Source: Pseudomonas frederiksbergensis
Lineage (GTDB): Bacteria; Pseudomonadota; Gammaproteobacteria; Pseudomonadales; Pseudomonadaceae
Assembly (NCBI RefSeq): GCF_001952935.1
Contig: NZ_CP018319.1
Span: 1,911,501-1,975,500, forward strand
DNA length: 64,000 bases
Direction of reading: 5' to 3'
Shown: positions 1 through 9,405 of the stretch, one piece after another
Position numbering within the stretch: the first letter of the stretch is position 1
How the letters are laid out: the number at the start of each line of letters is the position of its first letter
Made by a program: the position numbers and the translations under genes
The notes under the pieces: model-generated
Databases searched by the model: none
Seen by the model: only the letters and a program-made list of their open reading frames with translations
What the model was told of the DNA's origin: nothing

Positions 1-429
1 GAGTGTGAAAGCGCCGACAAACGACAATGTTTGTTCAGACGATTTCCGGGCCCGCGCATTTAATGACTGATGTTTCCCCAGGAAAGCCATCAGCCGGTAC
101 ACCTGTCTTTTTTGACCGGTTGCACCTTGGGCGCGAATGCTATTCAACAAAGCAAATAAGGTGCAACCAGTTTCGAGCGAATAAGTTGCACCTAGTCGGA
201 TTTACTTGAAAAAAGCCTGTTTTTGCTCCCTTTTAGCGCAGTCCTGACGGTTTACTAGAAGCAAAAGCACCAAGCAGGAGCAGTACATTCGTACCGGAAT
301 TTATTTCCTGACGAGCTGCGTATTATTCCGACAAAAAAAGGGTTGCACCCGGTTGCACCTCGACGGTTGCGCGGCTAATCTTGCCGCCAGCTGATGCCAC
401 GCGGTCGTGGCAAACATGAGGATAAAAAT
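1..429 (+). promoter_or_regulatory. put control region: five GTTGCA operators upstream of putA
   Basis: No gene was recognised in these 429 bases. Five exact copies of GTTGCA lie at 119-124, 162-167 (minus strand), 185-190, 342-347 and 352-357, all but one inside GGTTGCACC or a close variant, and a GTTGCG variant lies at 366-371. GTTGCA is the core known to be bound by the ribbon-helix-helix domain of E. coli PutA, so this looks like an autoregulatory operator array. A weak promoter, TTGCAC (353-358), 17 bases, TAATCT (376-381), would overlap the proximal operators. GAGGA at 418-422 is the ribosome binding site for the ATG at 430. The operators were seen directly; their function is inferred from the family. 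Confidence 0.6.
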
Positions 430-3400
430 ATGGCTACCACCACCCTTGGGGTCAAACTTGACGACCCGACCCGCGAGCGCCTCAAGGCCGCCGCGACCTC
501 GATTGATCGCACGCCACACTGGCTGATCAAGCAGGCAATTTTCAATTACCTGGAAAAACTCGAGGGTGGTGCAACCCTGTCCGAGCTGAACGGTTTGAAC
601 GGCAAGGAAGTTGACGAAGCGGGCGAGATCCACGTCGATCACGCGCATCAGTGCTTCCTGGAGTTCGCTGAAAGCATCTTGCCGCAATCGGTGCTGCGCG
701 CTTCGATCACCGCCGCTTACCGTCGCCCTGAGCCGGAAGTGGTGCCGATGCTGATCGAGCAGGCTCGCCTGCCAGCCTCGATGGCCGAAGCCACCAACAA
801 GCTCGCCGCCTCGATTGCCGAAAAACTGCGCAATCAGAAAAGCGCCGGCGGCCGTGCCGGAATTGTTCAGGGCCTGTTGCAGGAATTTTCCCTGTCGTCC
901 CAGGAAGGCGTGGCCCTGATGTGCCTGGCCGAAGCGCTGTTGCGTATCCCGGACAAAGGCACGCGTGATGCATTGATTCGCGACAAGATCAGCACCGGCA
1001 ACTGGCACCCGCACTTGGGCAACAGCCCGTCGCTGTTCGTCAACGCCGCCACCTGGGGCTTGCTGCTGACCGGCAAACTGGTCGCCACCCACAACGAAGC
1101 CGGCCTGACATCGTCCTTGAGCCGCATCATCGGCAAGAGCGGCGAGCCGATGATTCGCAAGGGCGTCGACATGGCCATGCGCCTGATGGGCGAGCAGTTC
1201 GTCACCGGCGAAACCATCGCCGAAGCCCTGGCCAACGCCAGCAAGTTCGAAGCCAAAGGCTTCCGCTATTCCTACGACATGCTGGGTGAAGCCGCACTCA
1301 CCGAGCACGACGCCCAGAAGTACCTGGCCTCGTACGAACAAGCCATCCACTCGATCGGCAAAGCGTCCCACGGTCGTGGGATTTATGAAGGTCCTGGCAT
1401 TTCCATCAAGCTGTCGGCACTGCACCCGCGTTACAGCCGTGCGCAGTACGAGCGCGTGATGGACGAGTTGTACCCGCGCCTGCTGTCGCTGACCCTGCTG
1501 GCCAAGCAATACGACATCGGCCTGAACATCGACGCCGAAGAAGCCGACCGCCTCGAGTTGTCGCTGGATCTGCTGGAGCGCCTGTGCTTCGAGCCGCAAC
1601 TGACCGGCTGGAACGGCATCGGTTTCGTGATCCAGGCTTATCAAAAGCGTTGCCCGTACGTGATCGATTACGTGATCGACCTGGCTCGTCGCAGCCGTCA
1701 TCGCCTGATGATCCGCCTGGTAAAAGGCGCGTACTGGGACAGCGAAATCAAGCGCGCCCAGGTCGAAGGCCTGGAAGGCTATCCGGTCTACACCCGCAAG
1801 GTGTACACCGACGTTTCCTACATCGCCTGCGCTCGCAAATTGCTGTCGGTGCCGGAAGTCATCTACCCGCAGTTCGCCACGCACAACGCCCATACCCTGT
1901 CGGCCATTTACCACATCGCCGGTCAGAACTATTACCCCGGCCAGTACGAGTTCCAGTGCCTGCACGGCATGGGAGAACCGCTGTACGAACAGGTTGTAGG
2001 CAAAGTTTCCGAAGGCAAGCTGAACCGTCCGTGCCGCGTGTACGCTCCGGTTGGCACGCACGAAACACTGTTGGCGTACCTGGTACGTCGTCTGCTGGAA
2101 AACGGTGCGAACACCTCGTTCGTCAACCGCATTGCCGACCAATCCATTTCGATTCAGGAGCTGGTGGCCGATCCAGTGGCCAGCATCGAGCAGATGGCTA
2201 CGCTGGAAGGCGGCTTCGGCCTGCCACACCCGCGTATCCCGCTGCCGCGTGATCTTTATGGTGCCGAGCGCGCCAACTCCAGCGGCATCGACATGGCCAA
2301 CGAACATCGTTTGGCTTCGCTGTCCTGCGCACTACTGGCAACCGCTCATAACCACTGGAAAGCCGCGCCGATGCTCGGTTGCGCGTCCAGCAGCGAAACC
2401 CCTGCGCCAGTGCTGAACCCGTCGGATCTGCGTGACGTGGTCGGCCATGTACAGGAAGCGACCGTCGAAGACGTCGACAACGCGATCCAGTGCGCCCTGA
2501 ACGCTGCGCCGATCTGGCAGGCCACTCCGCCCGCCGAGCGCGCCGCGATTCTGGAACGTGCCGCTGATTTGATGGAAGGCGAAATCCAGCCGCTGATGGG
2601 CCTGCTGGCCCGCGAAGCCGGCAAGACCTTCGCCAACGCCATCGCCGAAGTGCGTGAAGCCGTGGACTTCCTGCGTTATTACGCGGTGCAGGCGCGCAAC
2701 GATTTCACCAACGACGCCCACCGTCCATTGGGTCCGGTGGTCTGCATCAGCCCGTGGAACTTCCCGCTGGCCATCTTCAGCGGCCAAGTCGCTGCGGCAC
2801 TGGCTGCCGGCAACCCGGTTTTGGCCAAACCTGCGGAACAAACTCCGCTGGTGGCTGCTCAAGCCGTACGTTTGCTGCTCGAAGCCGGGATTCCGGAAGG
2901 CGTGCTGCAACTGCTGCCGGGCCGTGGCGAAACCGTTGGTGCTCGCTTGGTCGGTGACGATCGGGTTAAAGGTGTGATGTTCACTGGCTCCACCGAAGTC
3001 GCTCGTTTGCTGCAACGCAATGTCGCCGGTCGCCTGGATGCTCAGGGCCGTCCGATTCCGCTGATCGCTGAAACTGGCGGCCAGAACGCAATGATCGTCG
3101 ACTCTTCGGCATTGACTGAACAAGTCGTGATCGACGTGGTGTCGTCGGCCTTCGACAGCGCCGGTCAGCGTTGCTCGGCGCTGCGTGTGCTGTGTTTGCA
3201 GGAAGATTCCGCTGACCGTGTCATCGAAATGCTTAAAGGTGCCATGGCTGAATGCCGTCTTGGCAACCCGGAACGCCTGTCGGTGGACATCGGCCCGGTG
3301 ATCGACGCCGAAGCCAAGGCCGGTATCGAGAAGCACATCCAGGGCATGCGCGACAAAGGTCGCAGCGTGTACCAAGTGGCAATCGCCAACACCGAAGAAG

Positions 3401-4383
3401 TCAAACGCGGCACCTTCGTGATGCCGACGTTGATCGAACTGGAAAGCTTCGACGAGCTGCAACGGGAGATCTTCGGCCCGGTGCTGCACGTGGTTCGCTA
3501 CAAGCGCAAAGACATCGATCAGCTGATCGGTCAGATCAACGCTTCCGGTTATGGCCTGACCTTGGGTGTGCACACTCGTATCGACGAGACCATCGCCAAG
3601 GTGATCGACAACGTCAACGCCGGTAACGTCTACGTGAACCGCAACATCGTCGGTGCCGTGGTAGGTGTGCAGCCGTTCGGTGGCGAAGGCCTGTCGGGTA
3701 CGGGTCCGAAAGCCGGTGGTCCGTTGTACCTGTACCGTCTGTTGTCGACACGTCCTACCGATGCGATCGAACAATCCTTCGCTCGCGGTGATGCCATCGC
3801 GGCACCGGACGTTCGTCTGCGTGATGCCATGAGCAAACCGCTGAAGGCCCTGCAAGCTTGGGCCGACAGCAACAAGTTCACCGACCTGAGCACCCTGTGC
3901 GTGCAGTTCGCGGCGCAATCGCAAAGCGGGATCACCCGTCTTCTGGCGGGCCCGACCGGTGAGCGCAACAGCTACGCCATCCTGCCGCGTGAACACGTGC
4001 TGTGCCTGGCGGAAGTCGAAGGCGATCTGCTGACACAACTGGCGGCGGTATTGGCTGTAGGCAGCTCGGCGGTATGGCCAGAAGCTGAATTGACCAAGGC
4101 GTTGTTCGCACGTCTGCCGAAGGAAATTCAGGCGAAGATCAAACTGGTTTCCGACTGGAGCAAGGACGAAGTGCTGTTTGATGCGGTTCTGCATCACGGC
4201 CATTCCGATCAGTTGCGCGCGGTCTGCCAGCAAGTGGCCAAGCGTGCCGGTGCGATTGTTGGGGTTCATGGCTTGTCGCAAGGCGAGACCAACATTGCGC
4301 TGGAGCGTCTGGTGATCGAGCGGGCGTTGAGCGTTAACACCGCTGCGGCGGGTGGTAATGCCAGTCTGATGACTATCGGCTAA
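430..4383 (+). CDS. putA: Trifunctional PutA: transcriptional repressor / proline dehydrogenase / P5C dehydrogenase
   Basis: The 1317-residue protein oxidises proline to glutamate in two steps (FAD-dependent proline dehydrogenase, then NAD-dependent 1-pyrroline-5-carboxylate dehydrogenase) at the inner membrane, and represses put genes when proline is absent. Residues 1-45 are the ribbon-helix-helix DNA-binding domain (TTTLGVKLDD…). The dehydrogenase barrel follows at about 220-600. An aldehyde dehydrogenase domain spans about 640-1120, with the catalytic Cys at residue 915 in AGQRCSALR. The length matches full trifunctional PutA (about 1320). The ATG at 430 is chosen over an upstream in-frame ATG at 394 because GAGGA lies 7 bases before it and the RHH domain starts there. 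The GTTGCA array upstream fits autoregulation. No putP is visible inside the window. Confidence 0.97.
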   Translation: MATTTLGVKLDDPTRERLKAAATSIDRTPHWLIKQAIFNYLEKLEGGATLSELNGLNGKEVDEAGEIHVDHAHQCFLEFAESILPQSVLRASITAAYRRPEPEVVPMLIEQARLPASMAEATNKLAASIAEKLRNQKSAGGRAGIVQGLLQEFSLSSQEGVALMCLAEALLRIPDKGTRDALIRDKISTGNWHPHLGNSPSLFVNAATWGLLLTGKLVATHNEAGLTSSLSRIIGKSGEPMIRKGVDMAMRLMGEQFVTGETIAEALANASKFEAKGFRYSYDMLGEAALTEHDAQKYLASYEQAIHSIGKASHGRGIYEGPGISIKLSALHPRYSRAQYERVMDELYPRLLSLTLLAKQYDIGLNIDAEEADRLELSLDLLERLCFEPQLTGWNGIGFVIQAYQKRCPYVIDYVIDLARRSRHRLMIRLVKGAYWDSEIKRAQVEGLEGYPVYTRKVYTDVSYIACARKLLSVPEVIYPQFATHNAHTLSAIYHIAGQNYYPGQYEFQCLHGMGEPLYEQVVGKVSEGKLNRPCRVYAPVGTHETLLAYLVRRLLENGANTSFVNRIADQSISIQELVADPVASIEQMATLEGGFGLPHPRIPLPRDLYGAERANSSGIDMANEHRLASLSCALLATAHNHWKAAPMLGCASSSETPAPVLNPSDLRDVVGHVQEATVEDVDNAIQCALNAAPIWQATPPAERAAILERAADLMEGEIQPLMGLLAREAGKTFANAIAEVREAVDFLRYYAVQARNDFTNDAHRPLGPVVCISPWNFPLAIFSGQVAAALAAGNPVLAKPAEQTPLVAAQAVRLLLEAGIPEGVLQLLPGRGETVGARLVGDDRVKGVMFTGSTEVARLLQRNVAGRLDAQGRPIPLIAETGGQNAMIVDSSALTEQVVIDVVSSAFDSAGQRCSALRVLCLQEDSADRVIEMLKGAMAECRLGNPERLSVDIGPVIDAEAKAGIEKHIQGMRDKGRSVYQVAIANTEEVKRGTFVMPTLIELESFDELQREIFGPVLHVVRYKRKDIDQLIGQINASGYGLTLGVHTRIDETIAKVIDNVNAGNVYVNRNIVGAVVGVQPFGGEGLSGTGPKAGGPLYLYRLLSTRPTDAIEQSFARGDAIAAPDVRLRDAMSKPLKALQAWADSNKFTDLSTLCVQFAAQSQSGITRLLAGPTGERNSYAILPREHVLCLAEVEGDLLTQLAAVLAVGSSAVWPEAELTKALFARLPKEIQAKIKLVSDWSKDEVLFDAVLHHGHSDQLRAVCQQVAKRAGAIVGVHGLSQGETNIALERLVIERALSVNTAAAGGNASLMTIG

Positions 4384-4395
4384 ACCGCAAACAAG

Positions 4396-4422
4396 ACCGG
4401 GCATCCGCAATGGGTGCCCGGT
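4396..4422 (+). terminator. Hairpin downstream of putA
   Basis: An 11-bp stem (ACCGGGCATCC / GGGTGCCCGGT, one G-U pair) with a 5-base loop starts 12 bases after the putA stop. The following T tract is short (GGTTTGC), so termination is plausible but not certain. Confidence 0.6.
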
Positions 4423-4435
4423 TTGCAGTATCCCC

Positions 4436-4526
4436 TGTGGGAGTGAGCCTGCTCGCGATAGCGGTGTAACAGTCGACAGAGATGTTGAGTGTTATGGCCT
4501 CATCGCGAGCAGGCTCGCTCCCACAG
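4436..4526. repeat. REPIN (paired inverted REP), divergent variant
   Basis: Two inverted REP arms, TGTGGGAGTGAGCCTGCTCG and its complement, are separated by about 40 bases. The arms differ from the common GAGCGGGC form by GAGTGAGCC, making this a minority subtype in the window. It lies between putA and the acyl-CoA dehydrogenase gene. Confidence 0.85.
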
Positions 4527-4645
4527 TTGTTTTGGGGTGTCTGCTAAGTCGCTGCTCTGCTCCACCATCACGCTCATCAATCATCCTGTTCAGCCCGCCC
4601 TCCCCACGCCTAGACTCGGTCCATTCCAAAAAAAGGTAGGCCGCC

Positions 4646-6448
4646 ATGTCCGAGACGTTGCTCAGTTCCCGCAATCTGGCTTTCGAGCTGTATGAAGTCC
4701 TTGATGCCGAGGGCCTGACCCAGCGTGAGCGTTTCGCCGAGCACAACCGCGAGACCTTCGACGCCGCCATCGGCACCGCCCGCACCATCGCCGAGAAGTT
4801 CTTCGCCCCGCACAACCGCAAGGGTGACGAGAACGAACCGCGCTACGAGGATGGTCAGGCGATTCTGATTCCGGAAGTGAAACCGGCGGTGGACGCCTTC
4901 CTTGAAGCCGGTTTCCTCAACGCTGCGCGCAGTTTCGATGCCGGCGGCATGCAACTTCCTACGCTGCTGTCCCAAGCCTGCTTCGCGCACTTTCAATCAG
5001 CCAACGCGGCGTCGACCTCTTATCCGTTCCTGACCATGGGCGCGGCGAACCTGATCGAAAGTTTCGGCACCGAGGAGCAGAAACAGCGCTTCCTGCAACC
5101 GATGATCGACGGACGTTTCTTCGGCACCATGGCGCTGACCGAGCCGCATGCCGGCTCGTCGCTGTCGGATATTCGTACCCGCGCAGAGCCTGCGTCTGAC
5201 GGCACCTATCGCCTCAAGGGCAACAAGATCTTTATTTCTGGCGGTGATCACCCGCTGTCGGAAAACATCGTGCACATGGTGCTGGCCAAGTTGCCGGACG
5301 CACCGGCCGGGGTGAAGGGCATTTCGCTGTTCATCGTGCCCAAGTTTCTGGTCAACGATGACGGCAGCCTGGGCAAACGCAATGACGTGTTGCTGGCCGG
5401 GCTGTTCCACAAGATGGGCTGGCGCGGCACCACCTCCACCGCGCTGAACTTCGGCGATAACGGCGAGTGTGTCGGCTACCTCGTGGGCAAGCCACATCAC
5501 GGGTTGAGCTACATGTTCCAGATGATGAACGAGGCGCGGATCGGCGTCGGCATGGGCGCGGTGATGCTCGGTTACGCCGGTTATCTGTATTCCCTGGAAT
5601 ACGCTCGCGAACGTCCGCAGGGTCGCGTGCCGGACAGCAAGGACCCGAATACCGCACCGGTGGCGATCATTCAACACGCCGACGTCAAACGCATGTTGCT
5701 GACCCAGAAAGCCTACGTCGAAGGCTCGTTCGACCTGGGGTTGTACGCGGCGCGGCTGTTTGACGACACCACGACCCTTGAGACTGAAGCCGAGCGCAAA
5801 CAGGCCCATGAACTGCTGGATTTGCTCACGCCGATCGTCAAATCCTGGCCGTCGGAGTTTTGCCTGAAGGCCAACGAACTGGCGATCCAGATACTCGGCG
5901 GCCATGGCTACACCCGCGAATACCCGGTGGAACAGTATTACCGCGACAACCGGCTGAACCCGATCCACGAAGGGACTCACGGCATTCAATCGCTGGACTT
6001 GCTGGGTCGCAAACTGGCGCAGAACGGTGGTGCGGGGCTCAAGCAATTGATCCGCCTGATTGCCGACACCGCCGAGCGCGCTCAAGCGTATGAATCGTTG
6101 ACCACGCTACGTGAGCCGCTGGAGAAACTGTTGGCGCGCCTGCAAACGGTGACCATTGGCCTGCTGACGGATTTGGGGCAAGGCAAGGTTAATAGCAGCC
6201 TGGCGAACTCGGCGCTGTACCTGAAAGTGTTCGGGCACACGGTGATTGGCTGGCGCTGGCTGGAGCAGGCGATTCGCGCGGAGGAAGGGTTGGCCAAAGG
6301 GAATGTGGCGGATGTGAGCTTCTATAAAGGCAAGCTGCAGGCGGCGCGGTATTTTCTGACGTGGGAAGTGCCGGGTTGTCACCATGAACTGGCGATTCTT
6401 GAGGCTCGGGATGATGTGTGTTTGACGATGCAGGATGAGTGGTTCTAA
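4646..6448 (+). CDS. Acyl-CoA dehydrogenase (600 aa, C-terminal-extended type)
   Basis: A FAD-dependent acyl-CoA dehydrogenase for fatty acid beta-oxidation; the substrate chain length cannot be read from sequence. The long 600-residue form carries a C-terminal extension after the usual three-domain core. The N-terminal helical domain is followed by the mid-domain motif MALTEPHAGSSLSDI, and the helical C-domain carries NPIHEGTHGIQ, where Glu442 is the expected catalytic base, plus the ILGGHGYTREYPVEQ motif. The start is an ATG preceded by AGGTAGG. The gene is monocistronic, with REPINs on both sides, and sits directly before the chemoreceptor block. Confidence 0.93.
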   Translation: MSETLLSSRNLAFELYEVLDAEGLTQRERFAEHNRETFDAAIGTARTIAEKFFAPHNRKGDENEPRYEDGQAILIPEVKPAVDAFLEAGFLNAARSFDAGGMQLPTLLSQACFAHFQSANAASTSYPFLTMGAANLIESFGTEEQKQRFLQPMIDGRFFGTMALTEPHAGSSLSDIRTRAEPASDGTYRLKGNKIFISGGDHPLSENIVHMVLAKLPDAPAGVKGISLFIVPKFLVNDDGSLGKRNDVLLAGLFHKMGWRGTTSTALNFGDNGECVGYLVGKPHHGLSYMFQMMNEARIGVGMGAVMLGYAGYLYSLEYARERPQGRVPDSKDPNTAPVAIIQHADVKRMLLTQKAYVEGSFDLGLYAARLFDDTTTLETEAERKQAHELLDLLTPIVKSWPSEFCLKANELAIQILGGHGYTREYPVEQYYRDNRLNPIHEGTHGIQSLDLLGRKLAQNGGAGLKQLIRLIADTAERAQAYESLTTLREPLEKLLARLQTVTIGLLTDLGQGKVNSSLANSALYLKVFGHTVIGWRWLEQAIRAEEGLAKGNVADVSFYKGKLQAARYFLTWEVPGCHHELAILEARDDVCLTMQDEWF

Positions 6449-6477
6449 CTAGAGCCTTGTGGTGCTGCTGATATCCA

Positions 6478-6541
6478 TTCGCGAGCAAGCCCGCTCCCAC
6501 AGGTGACCGTGTTCCAATGTGGGAGCGGGCTTGCTCGCGAA
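6478..6541. repeat. Short REPIN
   Basis: Inverted arms TTCGCGAGCAAGCCCGCTCC and GGAGCGGGCTTGCTCGCGAA face each other with a spacer of only about 20 bases. The element lies between convergent gene ends (acyl-CoA dehydrogenase, plus; chemoreceptor, minus), where it may act as a bidirectional hairpin. Confidence 0.9.
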
Positions 6542-6562
6542 GGCGCCCGCACAGACAACTCA

Positions 6563-8500
6563 TCAACTCAACTTGAACCCACCCACTTGCCGCGCCAGAT
6601 CATCGGCCAACCGCTGCAACGTCTGACAATCCTCACGGCAAGCCCTGACCTCCCCGGCGGTGGCACGGGCCAGATCAGAAATCCCCTGCACGTTCCGGTT
6701 GATCTCTTCCGTCACCGCCGACTGCTCTTCCGTCGCCGCCGCCACCTGATGGTTCATGTCGCTGATGCGCTCCACCTGACCGGTAATCGCCGTCAACGAC
6801 ACCCCGGTGCGCTGGCTCGACTCGACGCCCGTACCGGTCGCCGCTTGCCCGGAATGCATCGACGACACCGCGTTCTCCGCGCCTTGCTTGAGGCTGCCGA
6901 TCATCTGCTGAATCTCATCAGTCGACGACTGCGTCCGCCGCGCCAACGTGCGCACCTCGTCCGCCACCACCGCAAACCCACGCCCCATGTCCCCGGCCCG
7001 CGCCGCTTCGATGGCCGCGTTGAGCGCGAGCAAATTTGTTTGCTCGGAGATCCCGCGAATCACTGCCAGCACCTGATCGATGGATGCCACCTGATGGGCC
7101 AACTCGCCCACCGCGCTGGCAGCGAGGCCGATTTCATCCGACATGCTTTCGATATGCCGGATCGACCCGCCCACCACTTCCCGCGCCTGCATCGCCTCAT
7201 CGCGGGCAGTTTGTGAAGCCACCGCAGCGTTGCCGGCGTTCTGGGCGATTTCCTGCACGGTCAGGCCCATTTCGTGGACGGCAGTGGCGACCATGTCGGT
7301 CATTTCCTGTTGGCGGCCAGAGCGTTCAGCGGTGTTGTCCACCACCCGCGCCACCTGCCCGACTGCCGTGCGTAAACGTTCGCTGGTGGTCAGCACTTCG
7401 CCGATCATGTCGCGCTGGCTTTCCAGGAATCGATTGAAGCCGCGAGCCAGGTCACCCAGTTCATCGGCGCGACTGGAATCTAACCTGTGGGTCAAATCTC
7501 CACCACCGCTACCGATGGCTACCAGCGCCGCTGTTACCTGACGAATCGGCCGCACCAAGCCACGGGCCAACAACACCACCAGCATCAGGCAAACCAGCGC
7601 GACCGCCAGGCCGATGCCGCTGCTCATCCACATCGCGCGGCGGGCTTCGGCGTAGATCTGCGACTGCGGCACTTCGGCCACCAGCGTCCAGCCCAGGTCC
7701 CGCAACGGCAGGCTCAATGCCAGGAAATCTTCGCCCTCGCGTATAAAGCTGCTACTGGTGGCGGCTTTTTGAGCCATGACCGCTTGCGCTGCCGCAGCGC
7801 CAATCTGTTCGGCCAAGGTGCGTTTGCCGCTGAACTGAGCCTCGGGATGAACCTGGATCAAACCGTCGGAACGTACGAGATAGACCTTGCCGCGCTCACC
7901 GAAGTTGAAGTTGTGGATCAGCTCCGACAGCTCTTTCATGCTCAGGCCAAGCCCGGCAACGCCCACGACTTTGCCGGCCTGCTCGACCTTGAGGTCGATG
8001 AACAGCGCCAACTCTCCGGTCGCGGTGTCATTGTCGATATTGAGGGTGCGCGGCTGATTGCTGTCGAGAAAGGAATAGAACCAGGCGTCTTTGGGGTTGG
8101 AACGACTAAGGGTCCGGTCCAGGCCTTTTTCCGTGAAGTAGTGGTTTGAAGCCGTGCCGACGATCAGCGCGGTAAAGGCTTTGTGCTCGGCGCGGATGCC
8201 TTCCAGATACTTCACGAAGGTATCGGTCTGGGCGCTGTTTTCGCCCCCGGCCAACCAGTCGCGCACCATGCTGTTGCTGGCGATGTCCTTGGCGGCAGTG
8301 AGGGGTTGAACGAGGATTCGCTCGATGTCGTTGCGCATCGCTTCGATGCTCGACGGCAGCGCTTGTTCGACCAGATAGCGCTCGGTGAGACGGTTGACCA
8401 CCAGGGTATAAATGCCAACCACGATCAGGATACTGACCAGCAGGGCAGTGCCCATGCTCAGGATCAACTGCCATTGAATACTGCGTCGCCAGAACTGCAT
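6563..8500 (-). CDS. Methyl-accepting chemotaxis protein with Cache-like periplasmic sensor
   Basis: A 645-residue inner membrane chemoreceptor. It has an N-terminal membrane segment (about 12-34), a large periplasmic ligand domain of about 250 residues that resembles Cache sensors, a second membrane segment near 285-310, HAMP ([20 protein letters not shown]), and a cytoplasmic coiled coil with the conserved hairpin tip [18 protein letters not shown]. It ends in a methylated-helix region without an obvious CheR-tethering pentapeptide. The ATG at 8500 is preferred over an in-frame codon at 8563 because the membrane anchor starts just after it. It lies 100 bases downstream of the zapA-like gene on the same strand and may be cotranscribed. 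The ligand is unknown. Confidence 0.93.
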   Translation of the reverse strand: MQFWRRSIQWQLILSMGTALLVSILIVVGIYTLVVNRLTERYLVEQALPSSIEAMRNDIERILVQPLTAAKDIASNSMVRDWLAGGENSAQTDTFVKYLEGIRAEHKAFTALIVGTASNHYFTEKGLDRTLSRSNPKDAWFYSFLDSNQPRTLNIDNDTATGELALFIDLKVEQAGKVVGVAGLGLSMKELSELIHNFNFGERGKVYLVRSDGLIQVHPEAQFSGKRTLAEQIGAAAAQAVMAQKAATSSSFIREGEDFLALSLPLRDLGWTLVAEVPQSQIYAEARRAMWMSSGIGLAVALVCLMLVVLLARGLVRPIRQVTAALVAIGSGGGDLTHRLDSSRADELGDLARGFNRFLESQRDMIGEVLTTSERLRTAVGQVARVVDNTAERSGRQQEMTDMVATAVHEMGLTVQEIAQNAGNAAVASQTARDEAMQAREVVGGSIRHIESMSDEIGLAASAVGELAHQVASIDQVLAVIRGISEQTNLLALNAAIEAARAGDMGRGFAVVADEVRTLARRTQSSTDEIQQMIGSLKQGAENAVSSMHSGQAATGTGVESSQRTGVSLTAITGQVERISDMNHQVAAATEEQSAVTEEINRNVQGISDLARATAGEVRACREDCQTLQRLADDLARQVGGFKLS

Positions 8501-8600
8501 GGAGCACCCCCAAAGAATAAGAGGCTGAAACACTGCAACAGCCGTGCCGATTGTATACAACACAAACGACGATTTATTCTTTGGTTGTGCGCAAAGCCGA

Positions 8601-8903
8601 TCAGGCCTGATTGATCGTCTTGGAAATCACTTCAACCGTGGCGCTGACTTGCTCTTGGTAACGGTCGAGTTCCTGCTGGTGCTGCTTTTTCATTTCAATC
8701 TGCTGGGAGCACAGATTCATCGCGGCCAATACCAGCAAGCGGTCACCGATCAGCGTCGGGTACTTCCTTTTGGTGTCAGCCAGGGCAGCCTTCAGCATTA
8801 ACGCGGCGTCCAGCAGGGTTTGCTCTTCCCCGGCCGGCGCCTTGATCGAATAGTCCTCCCCCAGGATCGAGACGACTTTTACCCCTGCGGCGCCGTGATT
8901 CAT
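8601..8903 (-). CDS. zapA: ZapA-family cell division protein (probable paralogue)
   Basis: The 100-residue protein has the ZapA pattern: an N-terminal strand region ([17 protein letters not shown]) followed by helices with [25 protein letters not shown] and a C-terminal coiled coil. ZapA proteins cross-link FtsZ filaments at the division site. The start codon overlaps the stop of the upstream zapB-like gene by 4 bases (ATGA). The usual Pseudomonas neighbours of zapA, a ygfB homologue upstream and 6S RNA plus a formyltetrahydrofolate cyclo-ligase downstream, are not here. Instead a chemoreceptor gene follows, which suggests a second copy. I infer paralogy from context; the other copy would lie outside the window. 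Confidence 0.85.
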   Translation of the reverse strand: MNHGAAGVKVVSILGEDYSIKAPAGEEQTLLDAALMLKAALADTKRKYPTLIGDRLLVLAAMNLCSQQIEMKKQHQQELDRYQEQVSATVEVISKTINQA

Positions 8904-9130
8904 GCGCTGACCGGGCCGGCGCTGACGCGCTCAACCAGGGCCTGGATGCGTGCAGCGGTGGCACCTTGTTTCTCTTCCTGTTCCATCAGGCTCAGTTGCA
9001 GGCTTTCGTTTTCATCCTTGGCCTGGGCCAATTCTGCGCTCAGGGTCTGGTTGGTGCCGAGCAGGGTCTGGTTCTGTTGCACCAGGTCGCTGACCAGCTG
9101 TTCCAATTGGCTTAGGGATGCTTCCAACAT
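8900..9130 (-). CDS. ZapB-like coiled-coil protein (TIGR02449 type)
   Basis: A 76-residue, almost entirely helical protein (MLEASLSQLEQLVSDLVQQ…) with heptad-like leucines and glutamines, the small coiled-coil type that is normally the upstream partner of Pseudomonas zapA. ZapB-like proteins bind ZapA and extend the Z-ring scaffold. The ATG at 9130 is chosen because the coiled coil begins there; an in-frame codon at 9208 would add an unrelated leader. It is translationally coupled to the zapA-like gene and divergent from the chemoreceptor gene that starts at 9406. Confidence 0.75.
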   Translation of the reverse strand: MLEASLSQLEQLVSDLVQQNQTLLGTNQTLSAELAQAKDENESLQLSLMEQEEKQGATAARIQALVERVSAGPVSA

Positions 9131-9323
9131 TTTGATTTTCCAAGCATTTTCAAAGGGCGCGTACGATAAAGAAAAGTCACCACGGATGCCAGGGTTATTG
9201 GGGTGCAAACCCTTGATTTTCCTGGCGGGCGACCGTCCTCGCGAACTTTAAAGACTGTGATTGGCGGATCTGGTTCCTGCACTTCGTCGCCGAAGCGTTT
9301 GTGCGACAAAAACGCGCAGGGCC

Positions 9324-9350
9324 TCAAGACTTTAGTCGTATGACCGATAA
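9324..9350 (+). promoter_or_regulatory. Sigma-28 (FliA) promoter for the 9406 chemoreceptor gene
   Basis: TCAAGACT (9324-9331), exactly 11 bases, then ACCGATAA (9343-9350). The flagellar sigma factor consensus is TAAAGTTT (TCAAG in Pseudomonas), 11 bases, GCCGATAA, so the -10 element matches 7 of 8. The predicted transcript would start near 9360, downstream of the alternative in-frame starts at 9301 and 9340. This supports the ATG at 9406. Confidence 0.6.
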
Positions 9351-9405
9351 GCCATCCATACGTCAGTCTCAGCGCCGCACGGATGCGCTCTTTTCGGTAA
9401 ACACC

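Noticed and set aside
27..209. 60-codon open frame at the left edge
   Set aside because: It overlaps the GTTGCA operator array and has no similarity I recognise.
301..4410. Two antisense frames of 668 and 692 codons opposite putA
   Set aside because: Same codon-bias effect; no domain motif is visible and PutA is complete on the other strand.
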